NCBI GenBank assembly: GCA_001655205.1
Contig: LPNZ01010658.1
Span: forward strand, 1-33,755
Reading direction: 5' to 3'
Length of the DNA stretch: 33,755 nt
Origin: Lenisia limosa
Taxonomy: Eukaryota > Breviatea
The notes under the pieces are model-generated. The model worked only from the letters and a program-made list of their open reading frames with translations. It did not search any database and was not told the origin of the DNA. Positions 1 to 11,400 of this stretch are shown piece by piece. A program made the translations under genes and the position numbers. The stretch's first letter is position 1; each line of letters begins with the position of its first letter.

Positions 1-2
1 CC

Positions 3-119
3 CGGGACCCCCCAGCAACCTATGTTGAGCGAGTGTTACGTTCGAGTGCACCGAAGTTCGACCCTCCCATAGCCTTAGACGCAGCGGTTGGTTTTTGGAA
101 ACTCCACATACTATCATAA
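3..119 (+). CDS. Possible 3' terminal exon of an upstream gene (partial)
   Basis: From base 3 an open frame of 38 codons runs to a TAA at 117-119 and reads like ordinary protein (RDPPATYVERVLRS, then APKFDPPIALDAAVGFWKL). The codons are GC-richer than the AT-rich sequence that follows directly, which resembles the exon to intergenic contrast elsewhere in the window. No acceptor can be fixed because the window starts here, although a CCCCCCAG string at 8-15 could be one in another frame. I do not recognise the product. It could be the last exon of a plus-strand gene or a chance frame. Confidence 0.35.
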   Translation, partial: RDPPATYVERVLRSSAPKFDPPIALDAAVGFWKLHILS

Positions 120-718
120 TTAATATTATAATGGTGTGGACTGCTTAGACCACCTTGTTTTATTTCTCATCGCTCTCTCTTTATACATATATATATAGCT
201 ATAATATAAAAATCATATTCCAAGGGGCTTTTGAATATATTTTTTGGTGCAGAGTGAATGCTACTCTGCTTTCATATGAAAGTGACCTCGTTCTGATAAT
301 ATCACTAGGACTTTAAGGGCTTTAATTCAAATCCTTCGTGAGAAGTTTCAGTCAAAATAGTAAATAGTACATTAACAATTCAAAGTAATTTCCCCTAGTA
401 TTGCTTAGGTATCCGTCAACTACTATTTTTGCGCTTGAGAGCTTATTTTTCAGATCCGCGGGCTTCAGCCACTCTGGGAGGAGGAGATGGACTGATTATG
501 GTTTTTGATGGTTTCCACTGATTCTATTTCTAATGTATTTTTTTTGCTCTCAGAAATCACCACTTTAAAAAATGTTAACTTGATATTTTGTCCATATAAT
601 CTGAGAATTCAACCAACATAGCCAATTGGTCAATTCCTCGATTATTATTATCTGAGAATATTTGTGATACTCAAAATTCAGTAAACAGAATAAACTTAAA
701 AATACATAGCAACACAAC
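120..718. other. AT-rich intergenic stretch between convergent gene ends
   Basis: About 600 bases with no convincing exon. It lies between the possible plus-strand stop at 119 and the minus-strand lysozyme stop at 719, so it would hold two 3' untranslated ends. It is rich in TA runs (for example 185-212) and contains a pair of adjacent hairpins at 249-282. The open frame antisense to 565-798 overlaps the last lysozyme exon in another frame and is not supported. I see no clear polyadenylation signal. Confidence 0.5.
249..282. repeat. Two adjacent perfect inverted repeats
   Basis: GCAGAGT (249-255) and ACTCTGC (263-269) form a perfect 7-bp stem with a 7-base loop. They are followed at once by the 14-bp palindrome CTTTCATATGAAAG (269-282). 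Both lie in the intergenic region downstream of the lysozyme gene. They could be a 3'-end processing structure, a protein-binding palindrome or chance in AT-rich DNA. Confidence 0.4.
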
Positions 719-2187
719 CTAGATGAAATAAGGGAACCAGCTGAGATCCATAGGACCAAGGATCGACTCACACCCATAGTGCCTATTATCTCCAGCATAT
801 TGCTTCATGACTGGTGTGGTCCTGCATCAGTTATGGGTATTCTGGATTGAAGAGCCCCACCAGTTTGAGAAGGGACGGAAATCTTCAAAATTCTTTACTG
901 CGTCATAATGAGCGTACCTGGAAACATGTTTAGCTAAATAAGAAGATGCATTTTCTTGTCATTCAATGTTGCACCATTACTTTTCTCATACCATAAGGGG
1001 AATTCTGACCCAGCAGTGAAGGATTCTCCCATGATAGGAACCCACTAGAGTGTTAGTAGCAACCACGAAAACTGAGAGGTGTAAAGGACTGTAATCTCAA
1101 GAATGTGAACCTGGGATTTTGAGGTGTATATACCAATGCGAACGCCGTAGGACTTCAGCTGCTTCACTTGTCTGAATAGTAACTTTTAAACCATCAATTG
1201 TGCAATTTGGCCAAACGGGGGCAAGCTAAAATTATCTGATTACAAATAAGGGTACAAACCTATTGAAAAAGTCACGGTTGAAATCGACATCTTTCCAGTA
1301 CTGTGTACCTTCAATATCCTAGGACAGTTAACACAACGGCGCTGTACGCAAGGATGGGAACCCCATCCCCTATTTTTTTACAATATAAATTCAAAACAAT
1401 ATAGTTTCAAAGTTTTTGAAAAATGGAAGGATGCATGATAGATATACTAATCTGGTATAATATTACAAGCGGCAAATAAGGTGAAATGAAAATGGTTGCA
1501 GCTTACAAGCCAAATCATAGGAGGCTTCATGTTCTCTTTTTTGAGGTAAGTCATCATTTCGTCAATCTAACACGTTAGTAATCGACAGCCAGCGATATGA
1601 ACGACAGATAATTTGATTGGCAACCCTTACTCACCTGAGTTTCGGGGGACTTCGATGAATGAGGGTCGGGGAAGATGTAAATATCAACACGAGGAATCTT
1701 GGCTAAAAACGTCAGGATGCGCGAAATAATTCATATGAAGATGGGTGGCGAGTGGTTTCATAATAGCAGCATTTTTTTTTTTAAAAAAAAAACCGACAAT
1801 TGTCACCATCAGTGCCGATTGTGTTGTGAGTGAAAACAACTCAAACTCACCAGCAAGAGCATTGTTGTAAGTGGTAGCGCATCTGGGATCCACCGAGCCG
1901 ATAGATCTATAGCAGCGCACAATACCCCAAATACGTCCGGTCTTTTGGATGCATTCCAAGCCTGTCAAATTACAAAGGAGATTGACAGGGATGAAGAGGA
2001 AATTATGGAAGCTGTACCATTTCAATTCACTTTCTAGTTTTTATTCGACAATGTGATAATTATTAGCCATAATAAAACTGCAGCGCATACCTGCAATGGT
2101 AGAGTCTTGTGAAATGTCAAAGCATTCAAAAGCCCAAGTGGTAACAACAACTGCAAAGAGCAAAATAAGGCAAGAAAGCCTGCTCAT
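719..2187 (-). CDS. Secreted GH25 lysozyme (N,O-diacetylmuramidase), nine exons
   Basis: Glycoside hydrolase family 25 cleaves the beta-1,4 bond between N-acetylmuramic acid and N-acetylglucosamine in peptidoglycan. Exons in transcript order (plus-strand coordinates): 2091-2187, 1851-1961, 1635-1702, 1507-1566, 1260-1318, 1111-1171, 992-1044, 861-917, 719-821. Every phase matches and the total is 222 codons plus TAG. A hydrophobic signal peptide (residues 1-19) precedes FECFDISQ, so D24 starts the barrel. GRIWGIVRCY and PRVDIYIFPDP are family strands. The catalytic D-x-E is WLDIEG with D113 and E115; the spacing from D24 (89, then 2) matches the family pattern. GIYTSKSQW, FPLWYAHYD and KQYAGD follow, and PMDLSW comes near the end. 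The length is normal for the eukaryotic GH25 type. The signal peptide points to a phagosome or secretion, so it probably digests ingested bacteria. It is divergent to the giant gene. Confidence 0.92.
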
Positions 2188-2413
2188 ACTAAAAGGAAAC
2201 TAGCTTGGGGACTTGGGGAAAAAGAAAAGAACAAAAGAGTATAATTACGGTACCAGGGGTGACCCACTTGAAAAGGCGAAAGCAAATGATAGATATATAG
2301 TAGATATTATATATGTTGAAAGCTGTTGTTAATACTATATAAATATGTTTCTAGCGTAATTTTTGCTTCAAAGGCCTTTCTCAGTTTTTCAGCTCTTTTT
2401 TGGCCCTTCTCAA
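2188..2413. promoter_or_regulatory. Divergent promoter region
   Basis: Only 226 bases separate the lysozyme start (minus strand) from the giant gene's start (plus strand), so both promoters must lie here unless they extend into transcribed sequence. The stretch is AT-rich with a TATATAAATAT-like string at about 2336-2346, some 70 bases before the plus-strand ATG. Purine-rich sequence (GGGGAAAAAGAAAAG) lies just upstream of the lysozyme ATG. No experimentally defined element can be named. Confidence 0.4.
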
Positions 2414-2473
2414 ATGAAGGGCCCTATTTGGCCTTTGGTGTTCTTGCTGCTCCTTATTTCTTATTCATATGCA
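2414..2473 (+). other. Signal peptide of the giant protein
   Basis: The first 20 residues (MKGPIWPLVF, then LLLLISYSYA) have a basic start, a hydrophobic core and an SYA end, followed by ISCPPGEFWE, which already carries the first GCC-type cysteine. This makes the cysteine repeats extracellular or lumenal and decides the start codon, because no in-frame ATG lies upstream in this open frame. Confidence 0.85.
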
Positions 2474-5400
2474 ATTAGTTGCCCTCCTGGAGAGTTTTGG
2501 GAATCTACTCTCGATGAGTGTGGCGATTGCCCTTCTGGACACTAGTAAGCTTCTCTCCGCTTTATCTATGAGCTTATATGTTCTAGTAACACTTTTTAGT
2601 TGCCTTGGAGGTCAAACAGCAGCAGTACCTTGTCCCATTGGTACAGGATCATCTGCATTGAAAGCCCAACTTAGTGACACTTGTGTGGTATGCGTTGGAT
2701 CCCATTGCAATGTTTCCTGCCTTACCGTTCACACCTTACTGGGGTTTTTTTTTGTTTTTATGATTTTTAAATGATTCTATGGAGTGACATATCTTTTATA
2801 CATTTACTATTTACCTACTGTTGCCTGTCTTTTATACACTTACTATTTACCCAGTTGCCTGTCTTTTTCTGTTCATTGTATGAAAAACTTCATAGTGGTN
2901 NNNNNNNNNNNNNNNNNNNNNNNNNNNNNNNNNNNNNNNNNNNNNNNNNNNNNNNNNNNNNNNNNNNNNNNNNNNNNNNNNNNNNNNCCCTGACACCGTG
3001 TACAGTGGGCACGTATTCAATCGCCGGCATGTCATCCTGTGATCCTTGTCCGGCAGGCTTCAGTTGTGCGTCAGTATCGGTATCCCCTGTGGCCTGTGTC
3101 AGCCCCAACTACTCCATTGAGGGCGATGAAAACTGCAACAGCTGTCCTGCTGGTTCGTACTGCCCGTCCACCAGCGAAGATAAAAAAGTGGGTTTGTGAC
3201 GGTGTATCGGCTGGTTTAACTGAGCTGGCCTTTTCATACATCTTTTTTGTTTGACCAATTCAGGCTTGTCCATCAGGGATGTACTCAGGNNNNNNNNNNA
3301 GGTTTTGTATATTTTTTAATTAATTGATTGAGCTTAAGTCAATGCTGATAGCGTTTAATTAAGTCAATGCTGATAGCGTTTAATTAAGTCAATGCTGATA
3401 ACGTTTAATTGATTGAGCTTAAGTCAATGCTGATAGCGTTTAATTGATTGAGCTTATGTCAATGCTGATAGCGTTTAATGATTGAGCTTAAGTCAATGCT
3501 GATATAGTTTAAATGAGCTTAAGTCAATGCTGATAGCGTTTAAATGATTGATCTTAAGTCAATGCTGATAGCGTTTAATTGATTGAGCTTCAGTCAATGC
3601 TGATAGCGTTAAAATGATTGAGCAGCAAGTCATTGCTGACAGCGTTTAAATGATCTCACAATACAGGCATGTCCATCGGGAATGTACTCCGTCGCCGGCT
3701 CGGTTGTTTGTTTGGACTGCCCTCCTGGGCACGAGTGCCCGACACCGTCATCGTTGCCTTCTTTCTGCAACGCAGGTACGCTTGAATTCAATTACTTCAT
3801 CAACATAACCTTAAAATGCTCTAATGGTAGCGTGCTCTATTGTTGACTTTTTTTACCAACAGTACTGGTATATTTATATTTAATTGTCACTTAGAAAGCG
3901 GTGTTCATTGAGCAAACAAATAATGGGTGATGGATATCATAGTATGTTACGAATCCAATATCTCTTCGAAGCGTGATAGTATGAACTGCTTTAGCCAGAT
4001 ATGACCTTGTTATCATATCGTATGATATCAAGGAATGTAGGTGACCAAAAGGGAAGACGCACATACTACAAAATTGACAACAAATAGGTTCATATTCTGC
4101 TGGTGGCCAGGTCATCACATGCTCCTCTTGTCCCGACGGTATGCCAAATTCTTTGCTTTTGATGACGTCACTAACCTTCCTTTTAAGGCATGTACCAAGA
4201 CTCGTCTACCATGTCCACCTGTATCTCATGCCCGGCCGGTCACTCGTGTTTGGATAAAGCGGTTGCTCCTTCGCAATGCTCTGCTGGTACTGCGTCCCCT
4301 GTGCTGGCCAGTTCCTGTCAAGCCTGTCTGCCAGGTGGGTGCCTCATGTTTTTGTGATGCCCACCATGTGAGACTATTTTATGTCGCATTATTATCCATT
4401 TTAGGCACATACAGTCTGATTGGTGCTTCGGCATGTATTGCGTGTCCGGCAGCCAAGCAATGCCCCTCTGTTTGTACGGGTGTACTACTGTAATTCTCAT
4501 ATAAAACCATCCCAGTATTGTGTAACCGATATCTACATGTATATGAAGTTTACCCTCTGTTCATGAGTTATCTGGACACTCACAACCCAGGTTAGCGCGG
4601 CTGTCGACTGTCCGATCGGAACCTACAGTGCCGGCGGCCTGCTTGCCTGCACAAGCTGCCCTAACGGCCAGGTTGTTAACGCCAATGCCGACGGATGTGA
4701 TAATTGCGCCGCCGGATTCTCCTGCCTTGCTAACGGCACCATGACTGCCTGTCCTTCGGGCCAATATTCTCTCCTTGGAGTGGACTCCTGTTCGCCTTGC
4801 CCGGCCGGAACGGAGTGTCCCAACACATCATCACGTCCGCTGCCGTGCTCCGTCGGTACGTATTCCATCGGAAGCCAGACTGCATGCACATCGTGTCCCG
4901 CCGGTAGCTCTTGTATCGACACTGCCGCACTGCCTTCCGTTATCCCTTCCGGCTACTATTCCCCTGATGGCGATGCCTTTAGCCACATCTGCCAGGCCGG
5001 ATATGCGTGTCCAGACACAGCACAACTTCCGGCGGTGTGCTCCGACGGCACATTCAGTTCGGCTGGTGCCGACTCCTGCACAGACTGTCCTTCAGGCTTT
5101 TTCTGTCCATCAGCTGACTCTCAGCCCGAGTCGTGTCCTTCTGGTTACCATTCGTTCGCCAATGCCACGATCTGTGATCTTTGTCCCGCTGGTTCTGAGT
5201 GCAGCAACGCTGCTATCGTTCCCGTGCCGTGTGTTGCGCCTAATTTCTCTCTCGATGGCGCGATCATGTGCTCCATGTGTCCTAAGGGTTTCAGTTGCGC
5301 GTCTACGTCTGTGGCACCGACGCCATGCGCGTCTGGGACCTACTCCCTAGAGAATGAGGCCGGATGCACTGACTGTCCCGTTGGAAGAGAGTGCCCACAC

Positions 5401-8400
5401 GCAACCGAACTTGGTCCTGCCTGTCAAGTCGGAACATATTCGGATAGTCTTGCCACCGCCGCATGTCTGCCATGCCCATCCGGACAGAGCTGTGCAACAG
5501 TGAGCGCCACACCCGTTGATTGTCCAGTCGGAAGCTATTCTTGGTCTGGTGTAGCCACGTGTGACCCGTGTCCTGCGGGATACGAATGTTCCGACTCTGC
5601 GCTTCCGACTATCTGTCCGCTCGGCTCATGGTCGCCGCCGTCGGCAACAGCGTGTTCTGCGTGTACACCAGGTTACGTCTGTCTGCCTGGGAGTACTTCC
5701 GCCACTCCTACTGACGCTGATTGTCCCGTCGGCTATTATTGCCCCGGACCTTCCGACAAGATTGCTTGTAGCGTTGGGACAGTTGGCACGATTGCGGGCC
5801 AAGCATCATCAGCTCTCGCCTGTTCCCCGTGTCCTGCCGGCAAAATGTGCCCAGTTTCCGGTCTGTCCGGCTCTCTTGACAGCCACATCTGTCCGGTAGG
5901 TCACTACTGTGTGGCCGGCACGGGTGCAACCGCGAGCCCCTGTGCCGCCGGAACTTACAACAATGAGCCTGGTGGAGCAAGTCCAGCTGTTTGCGACGTT
6001 TGTCCCGAAGGTTACTACTGCCCTGCCGGCTCTGCCGTTCCAATTGTCTGTCCCCAAACGTATTTCTGTCCCACCGGAAGCGGGCATTTGTCCGGTACGG
6101 AACAATGTTTGGCCGGAACGTATTCGGGCTCCGTCACTGGTCTAACTTCTTCCGGTGACTGTCAGCCCTGCCCGGCTGGCCACTATTGCCCGCTGGGCGC
6201 CCCGATGCCGCTCCCATGTTCCGCCGGCACGTACAACCCCGTCAGCAACGGACCGTCGGCTTTGTCATGTCTGTCATGCACCGCTGGTACAGCGTGTCCC
6301 TCAAGCGGACTGACCGCGCCAACCTCGGCGTGTGACGAGGGGCATTACTGCCCGGCTGGTGGGATATTGTGTTGTTATTCTGCATATGCATCCATAATTT
6401 ATACTACTATGTTCTATCAGACTTTTTTCTTCTCATATTCCCTCATCGTGTTTTTAACTTAACAGGTACGATCAATCCGAATGACAACCCCTGCGATGAA
6501 GGTTATTACGGACCCAGCACCTCTTTAGCCTCATCTACGTCCTGTCTACCATGCCCTGCTCGTGTGGCTTGTGCACAGGGAACAGGTGAGCAACTTCCAA
6601 GATATCGTGTCATTGTACTGAATATCTTCCAAGATGATATACAATAATGCCCCCCTCCCCCCAGGCGGTTTCGGTTCGGCAAGTCCGCCAAGCCCATGCG
6701 GGGCGGGTCACTACTGTTTACAAGGTACGCGGACGCCGACGCAGCGCAATTGTCCGAGAGGCACGTTCTCAGCCTCCACCAACCTGGCGTCTTCGGATGA
6801 GTGCACCCAATGCACCCCCGGGTATTATTGTTCCCCGGGGCGGAGCACCGAAACGGGCCTCTGTCAATATGGGTCGTACTGCCCGCTTGGTTGGGGGATA
6901 CGTTGCATTTAGTATGTACTATAGGAAAATGTTGTACAAATCTGGAACCACGAGAGTAACCCCTCCCCCCAGGTTCCGGTTACTCGAGTGGAGTATACTG
7001 CCCTGCAGGTACTTATATGGACGAACGCGGAGCCTATGCTGTGCATGAGTGCAAGAAATGCCCAGCTGGCAGCTATTGTCCCGAAGGTATGCTTAAGCAT
7101 GACGGACAATCTTCCCACTTATTTCTCTAACCGGCACTTCCGACCAATATCTCTAACCGGCATAGGCTCACAAGACCCGATTGAATGTCCGGAGCGGACC
7201 TTCGGCTCCACTGAGGGTCTTGGTGCATTAGCGCAGTGTCTGGACTGCCCTGCCGGTCACTATTGTACTGCCAACACTGCCGACCCGGCCGTGTGCCCAC
7301 CCGGTGGCTGGATGTTGTCATTATTATTTCCAGTTTCAGTATTTTTGATCATTGACGGTATATCTCACCAACTAGGTGAACACTCTGCCAGCCGGGCACT
7401 CAACTGCACCCAATGCCCTAGAGGCCATTATTGCCCCCACCATGCCACCTCCACGTCCGACATGGCGACGTCCTTCATCTGCGTCGCAGGACTTCTCTGT
7501 CCGCCCGGTCTCTCAGCTGAGCCGACGGGAGCCACTGTCGCGTGTCCCGTGGGCCATTACTGTCTCGAAGGTGCGGTGACCGGAACGCCCTGCCCCGCCG
7601 GCACGTACAACCCTGCCGTCCAGTCCAAAACTGAGGCTGAGTGCTCTACATGCCCCCCAGGATACTATTGTCTCGGAGGGAGCAACACTGTTTCAGGCGA
7701 GTGTGATCCGGGGTACTACTGCCCTGCCGGCTCGGATATGGCTCAAGAACAGCCGTGCCCGATAACCCGTTATAGAAACTTGCCTAAAGGGGAATCAGTT
7801 GCCGACTGTGCCAGTTGCCCTGCCGGAACTTCGTGTTCATCGCCCGGTAAGGCGGGTTTTGCGGATTTGGGTTCTTTGATCCGTTTTTTGGCTGCAAATA
7901 TTTTTTGTTCATGCTTTGATATTTGATTGACNNNNNNNNNNNNNNNNNNNNNNNNNNNNNNNNNNNNNNNNNNNNNNNNNNNNNNNNNNNNNNNNNNNNN
8001 NNNNNNNNNNNNNNNNNNNNNNNNNNNNNNNNNNNCACCGGAGTCAGTAACCCAGAGCCTTGTCCTGCTGGGTCGTACGGCAGCTCGCAAGGCCTCCGTA
8101 GTGTGGGCGAGTGCACCTATTGTCCTGGCGGAAAGTACTGTGAGGGAACAGGAATGTCGACATTCACTGGTCCGTGCCAGGCCGGGTTCTACTGTGTGGA
8201 GCGCGCTGAAACCGCAGCACCTGCGTCCTTACCGCAAGGTGGGGGGGGGGAGTCGTCTGTCATTCCTTTCATTTTCGGGTTTGGTCAATTTTTACACTCT
8301 CAACTAAATATGACCTTCATTCACGCACAACTAAACCTTCATTCACGCACAACTAAATATGACCTTCATTCACGCACAACAGGCGGTGTTTGTCCGACAG

Positions 8401-11400
8401 GAGGATATTGCCCCGAAGGTTCCGCAACTCCCGAGCCTTGTCCTGCTGGAAAGTACAACACAGTATCCGGCCGCACACAGCCGACTGACTGTATCGACTG
8501 TCCTGTTGGCCAATACTGTTCTGGAAGCAGCAATCCAGCGCCAACGGGTATTTGGGGTGATATCTCTTTCAGTTTTCGACTATTATCAAAATATCAGTGT
8601 ATATCAAGATGACTATTACCAAAATAGCAGTGTCTATCTGTGTATCAAGATGACTACTATCAAAATATCAGTGTGTACAAGATGACTACTATCACAATAT
8701 CAGTGTCTATCTTGTATCAAGATTTTTTTTTTTTTTTTCAAAGTTTTACGTTGTAGGCCCATGTCTCGCAGGCTTTTATTGCGACGGAGGGTCCAGCACT
8801 CCCATGCAGCATACCGCTCCCAACGGGACGTACACAGAAGAAGGCGACTCCAGCCCCCGACAATGCCCTGCTGGAACGTACAACCTCGATAGCGGGCAGT
8901 CAGTGTGCCCCGATTGCCCCGAGGGCTATTACTGTGATCTGCCTGGGACTAGTGTGCTCCAACAGTGTCCAGCAGGCAGCTACTGTCCGAGCGGGTCTGA
9001 TGCACCCATTCCATGTCCCGAAGGCACTTTCAGCAGCACTGCACAACTCAGCAACGTCACACAATGCAGCCCCTGCACACCAGGAAAATACTGCGACGCC
9101 GCCGGACTTCAGACCCCCACTGATGACTGTCTTGCGGGCTACTTCTGTGCCGGCGGCGATGACTCAGCCACCCCCGTCACGGTGTGCCCGGCTGGACACT
9201 ACTGCCAAGTCGGCACGCACACCCCAGAGCCTTGTCCCATCGGAACGTTCGCTGCCGCCACCGACGGCAAAGATGTTTCGCATTGCCAGCAGTGCAGTGG
9301 CGGCAAATTCTGCTCCAGTGCCGGGCTGAGCACGCCGACCGGCGACTGTGACGGCGGCTGGTATTGTTCCGGCGGCGCGTCCTCCAGCCAGCCCAATGAC
9401 GCCACCGGTGATGAGTGCACAGTCGGCCACCAGTGTCCTGCCGGCTCCGTGGCTCCGGTCGATTGTGCCGATGGAACTTACGCAGCCACCCCGGGCCTTG
9501 CCACGTGTACGCCTTGCCCAGAAGGCAACTTCTGCGAGACGCCATGGATTGCGCCCACACCATGTCCGGCTGGAAGCTATTGTACCACCAACTCCGGGCC
9601 GGATTACCCCGACTGTCCTGCCGGAACCTACAGCGCCACCGGAGGCAAGGCCAACCTTGTAGACTGCCAGGACTGCGACGCTAATAAGTACTGTGCCGGT
9701 CCGGGCAACACAGCCCCCACAGGCGACTGTGAAGCCGGCTTCGAATGTGTAGCCAAATGCGCGGACGCTCAGTGCAGCAATGCTGACGGCACCGGTGGAG
9801 CATGTCCCCAAGGGTCATTCTGTCTCGAGGGCACCCCTGCGCAGCTTTGTCCCGTCGGAACGTACGGTGCCTCCTCAGGGTATGTTGATGTGTTTAGATC
9901 TCTTAGTTTTTGGGAATTTAGTGACGCTTTAGATTAACTCTCGAGTCGGAGTGTTCCAAATGTCTAGGTGGCCGTTATTGCCCCTCCCCAGGTTGGTACC
10001 GTGCAAGGCTTAATGTGAGGGTTGGATACTATTTCGACACAAAAATTCGACGACTTTTCTTCATAAATCCACTAAAATCAGTTCAATTAGCCTCCTTTAA
10101 CACTCAATTGACACCATATTGTTCGTACCAGTAGAGATTCTTTTCTGCAGTCTGGTCTGGTTCGCGCTCTGTCCATCCAGCTTTGATCCCCTCGGGGGTC
10201 GTATGCTTGGGAAGGTTCTAAGCGTTATGATTGGGTTGTGACCGTTAATAAGTCGAATTTTTTTCTCTCACATTTACCTTACTTTTTAACACCTTACAGG
10301 TACGTTTGGGTGATTGAGCGGTTGGACTCTTCAAAGGCTGGCTCGGGCTTGTTTTTGTTTTTGTGTTTTTGTCATCTGGCTTTNNNNNNNNNNNNNNNNN
10401 NNNNNNNNNNNNNNNNNNNNNNNNNNNNNNNNNNNNNNNNNNNNNNNNNNNNNNNNNNNNNNNNNNNNNNNNNNNNNNNNNNNNNNNNNNNNNNNNNNNN
10501 NNNNNNNNNNNNNNNNNNNNNNNNNNNNNNNNNNNNNNNNNNNNNNNNNNNNNNNNNNNNNNNNNNNNNNNNNNNNNNNNNNNNNNNNNNNNNNNNGCAC
10601 TGCGGGGGCCACTACGGCCACGCCAACCGATGGTGTCACTGTGAGTTGATGGATCATATGATTCATAGTATTGTTGTTTCTGCGCAACTTCTTGAATCCA
10701 TATTGTTAATCTTCTTACTGACTCAATCAAAACGATGCTCACCTAACTAGGGGGACATTTGCCCTGCAGGCAGCTCGTGCATTGAAGGAGCTGCGGCTCC
10801 AGCCCCCTGTGCTGCCGGGTCCTACTCCTCTGCCGGCTTGGCCACATGTGAGGCGTGCCCCAAGAACTACTACTGCACCACCGGCAGCACGATGTACTTT
10901 GACAAGCCCTGTCCGACTGGCCACTACTGTCCCGAAGGCACAAAGTCGTCGTATGAATTCCCTTGTCCCGCCGGAACGTACAACACCTTTGGCCTGCAAA
11001 ACAACCCGTCGGCATGTAAGTCATGCCCGGCTGGGTCGTATTGCGGCTCCTCTGGTCTCGGGGCCGTCTCCGGGCCCTGTACAGCCGGGTACTGGTGCGC
11101 CAGTGCGGCCACCACCGCGACGCCAACCGACGGAACAACTGGCGATGAATGTGGAATCGGCGAGTTCTGTCCCGAGGGTTCCTCCGGTCCAACGCCTTGC
11201 ACGGCCGGCAGCTTCTGTGCCTCTCCTCGTCTAGGCGCCGTGACGGGACCATGCAAACAAGGGTTCTACTGTCCGACAGGGTCTACCACCGATCAGCCGA
11301 TCACAACTTGTCCTGCTGGCTCATATTGCCAGGCCGGGGCTGCCACCCCAACTCAGTGTCCTCCTGGCACTTTCTCCGTCTCTCCTGGCGCCACGTCATC

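Larger units (their letters stand above)
2474..4481 (+). other. Ectodomain block A: small GCC exons around gaps and a minisatellite
   Basis: Exons: to 2544; 2600 to about 2700 (3' end unresolved); 2988 or earlier to 3187; 3264-3289 (cut by a 10-N gap); 3667-3775; 4088-4138; 4188-4334; 4405-4481. The first junction recreates CPSGHYCLGG, a clear GCC motif, across a 55-nt intron. Exons 3667, 4088, 4188 and 4405 each begin by completing a split glycine or aligned codon and give CPPGHECP, CSSCPDGMYQ and CISCPAGHSC. Exons 3264 and 3667 both start with ACPSGMYS, so either a repeat unit was duplicated or the assembly placed the same exon twice around the 10-N gap. The phase-0 junction 4481/4591 gives VCTGVSAAVDCPIGTYS. 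Confidence 0.75.
6466..9991 (+). other. Ectodomain block C: phase-1 GCC exons
   Basis: Exons: 6466-6585, 6665-6889, 6973-7086, 7166-7303, 7376-7846, 8036 or earlier to 8238, 8383-8547, 8757-9879, 9933-9991. All joins except 9879/9933 (phase 2) split a glycine codon after its first G. Whole exons could therefore be skipped or duplicated without a frame shift. Typical motifs are CPAGSYCPEG, CPAGHYCTAN, CPPGYYCLGG and CPEGYYCDLP. Introns 8239-8382 and 8548-8756 carry tandem repeats. The donor at 6890 is GTTGGG, not a stronger consensus. Reading through it meets a stop at 6910-6912, which supports splicing. Confidence 0.85.

Noticed and set aside
1684-2025. Continuous minus-strand open frame as a separate gene
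   Set aside because: It runs through exons 2 and 3 of the lysozyme and the introns around them; only the spliced version gives GH25 motifs.
3323-3653. Regular 35-bp repeats suggesting a CRISPR array
   Set aside because: Units abut with no unique spacers, and the locus is inside an intron of a eukaryotic gene.
9164-9811. Long minus-strand open frame (215 codons) and similar ones antisense to GCC exons
   Set aside because: They are shadows of the cysteine- and proline-rich sense frame; no splice-consistent extension and no domain.
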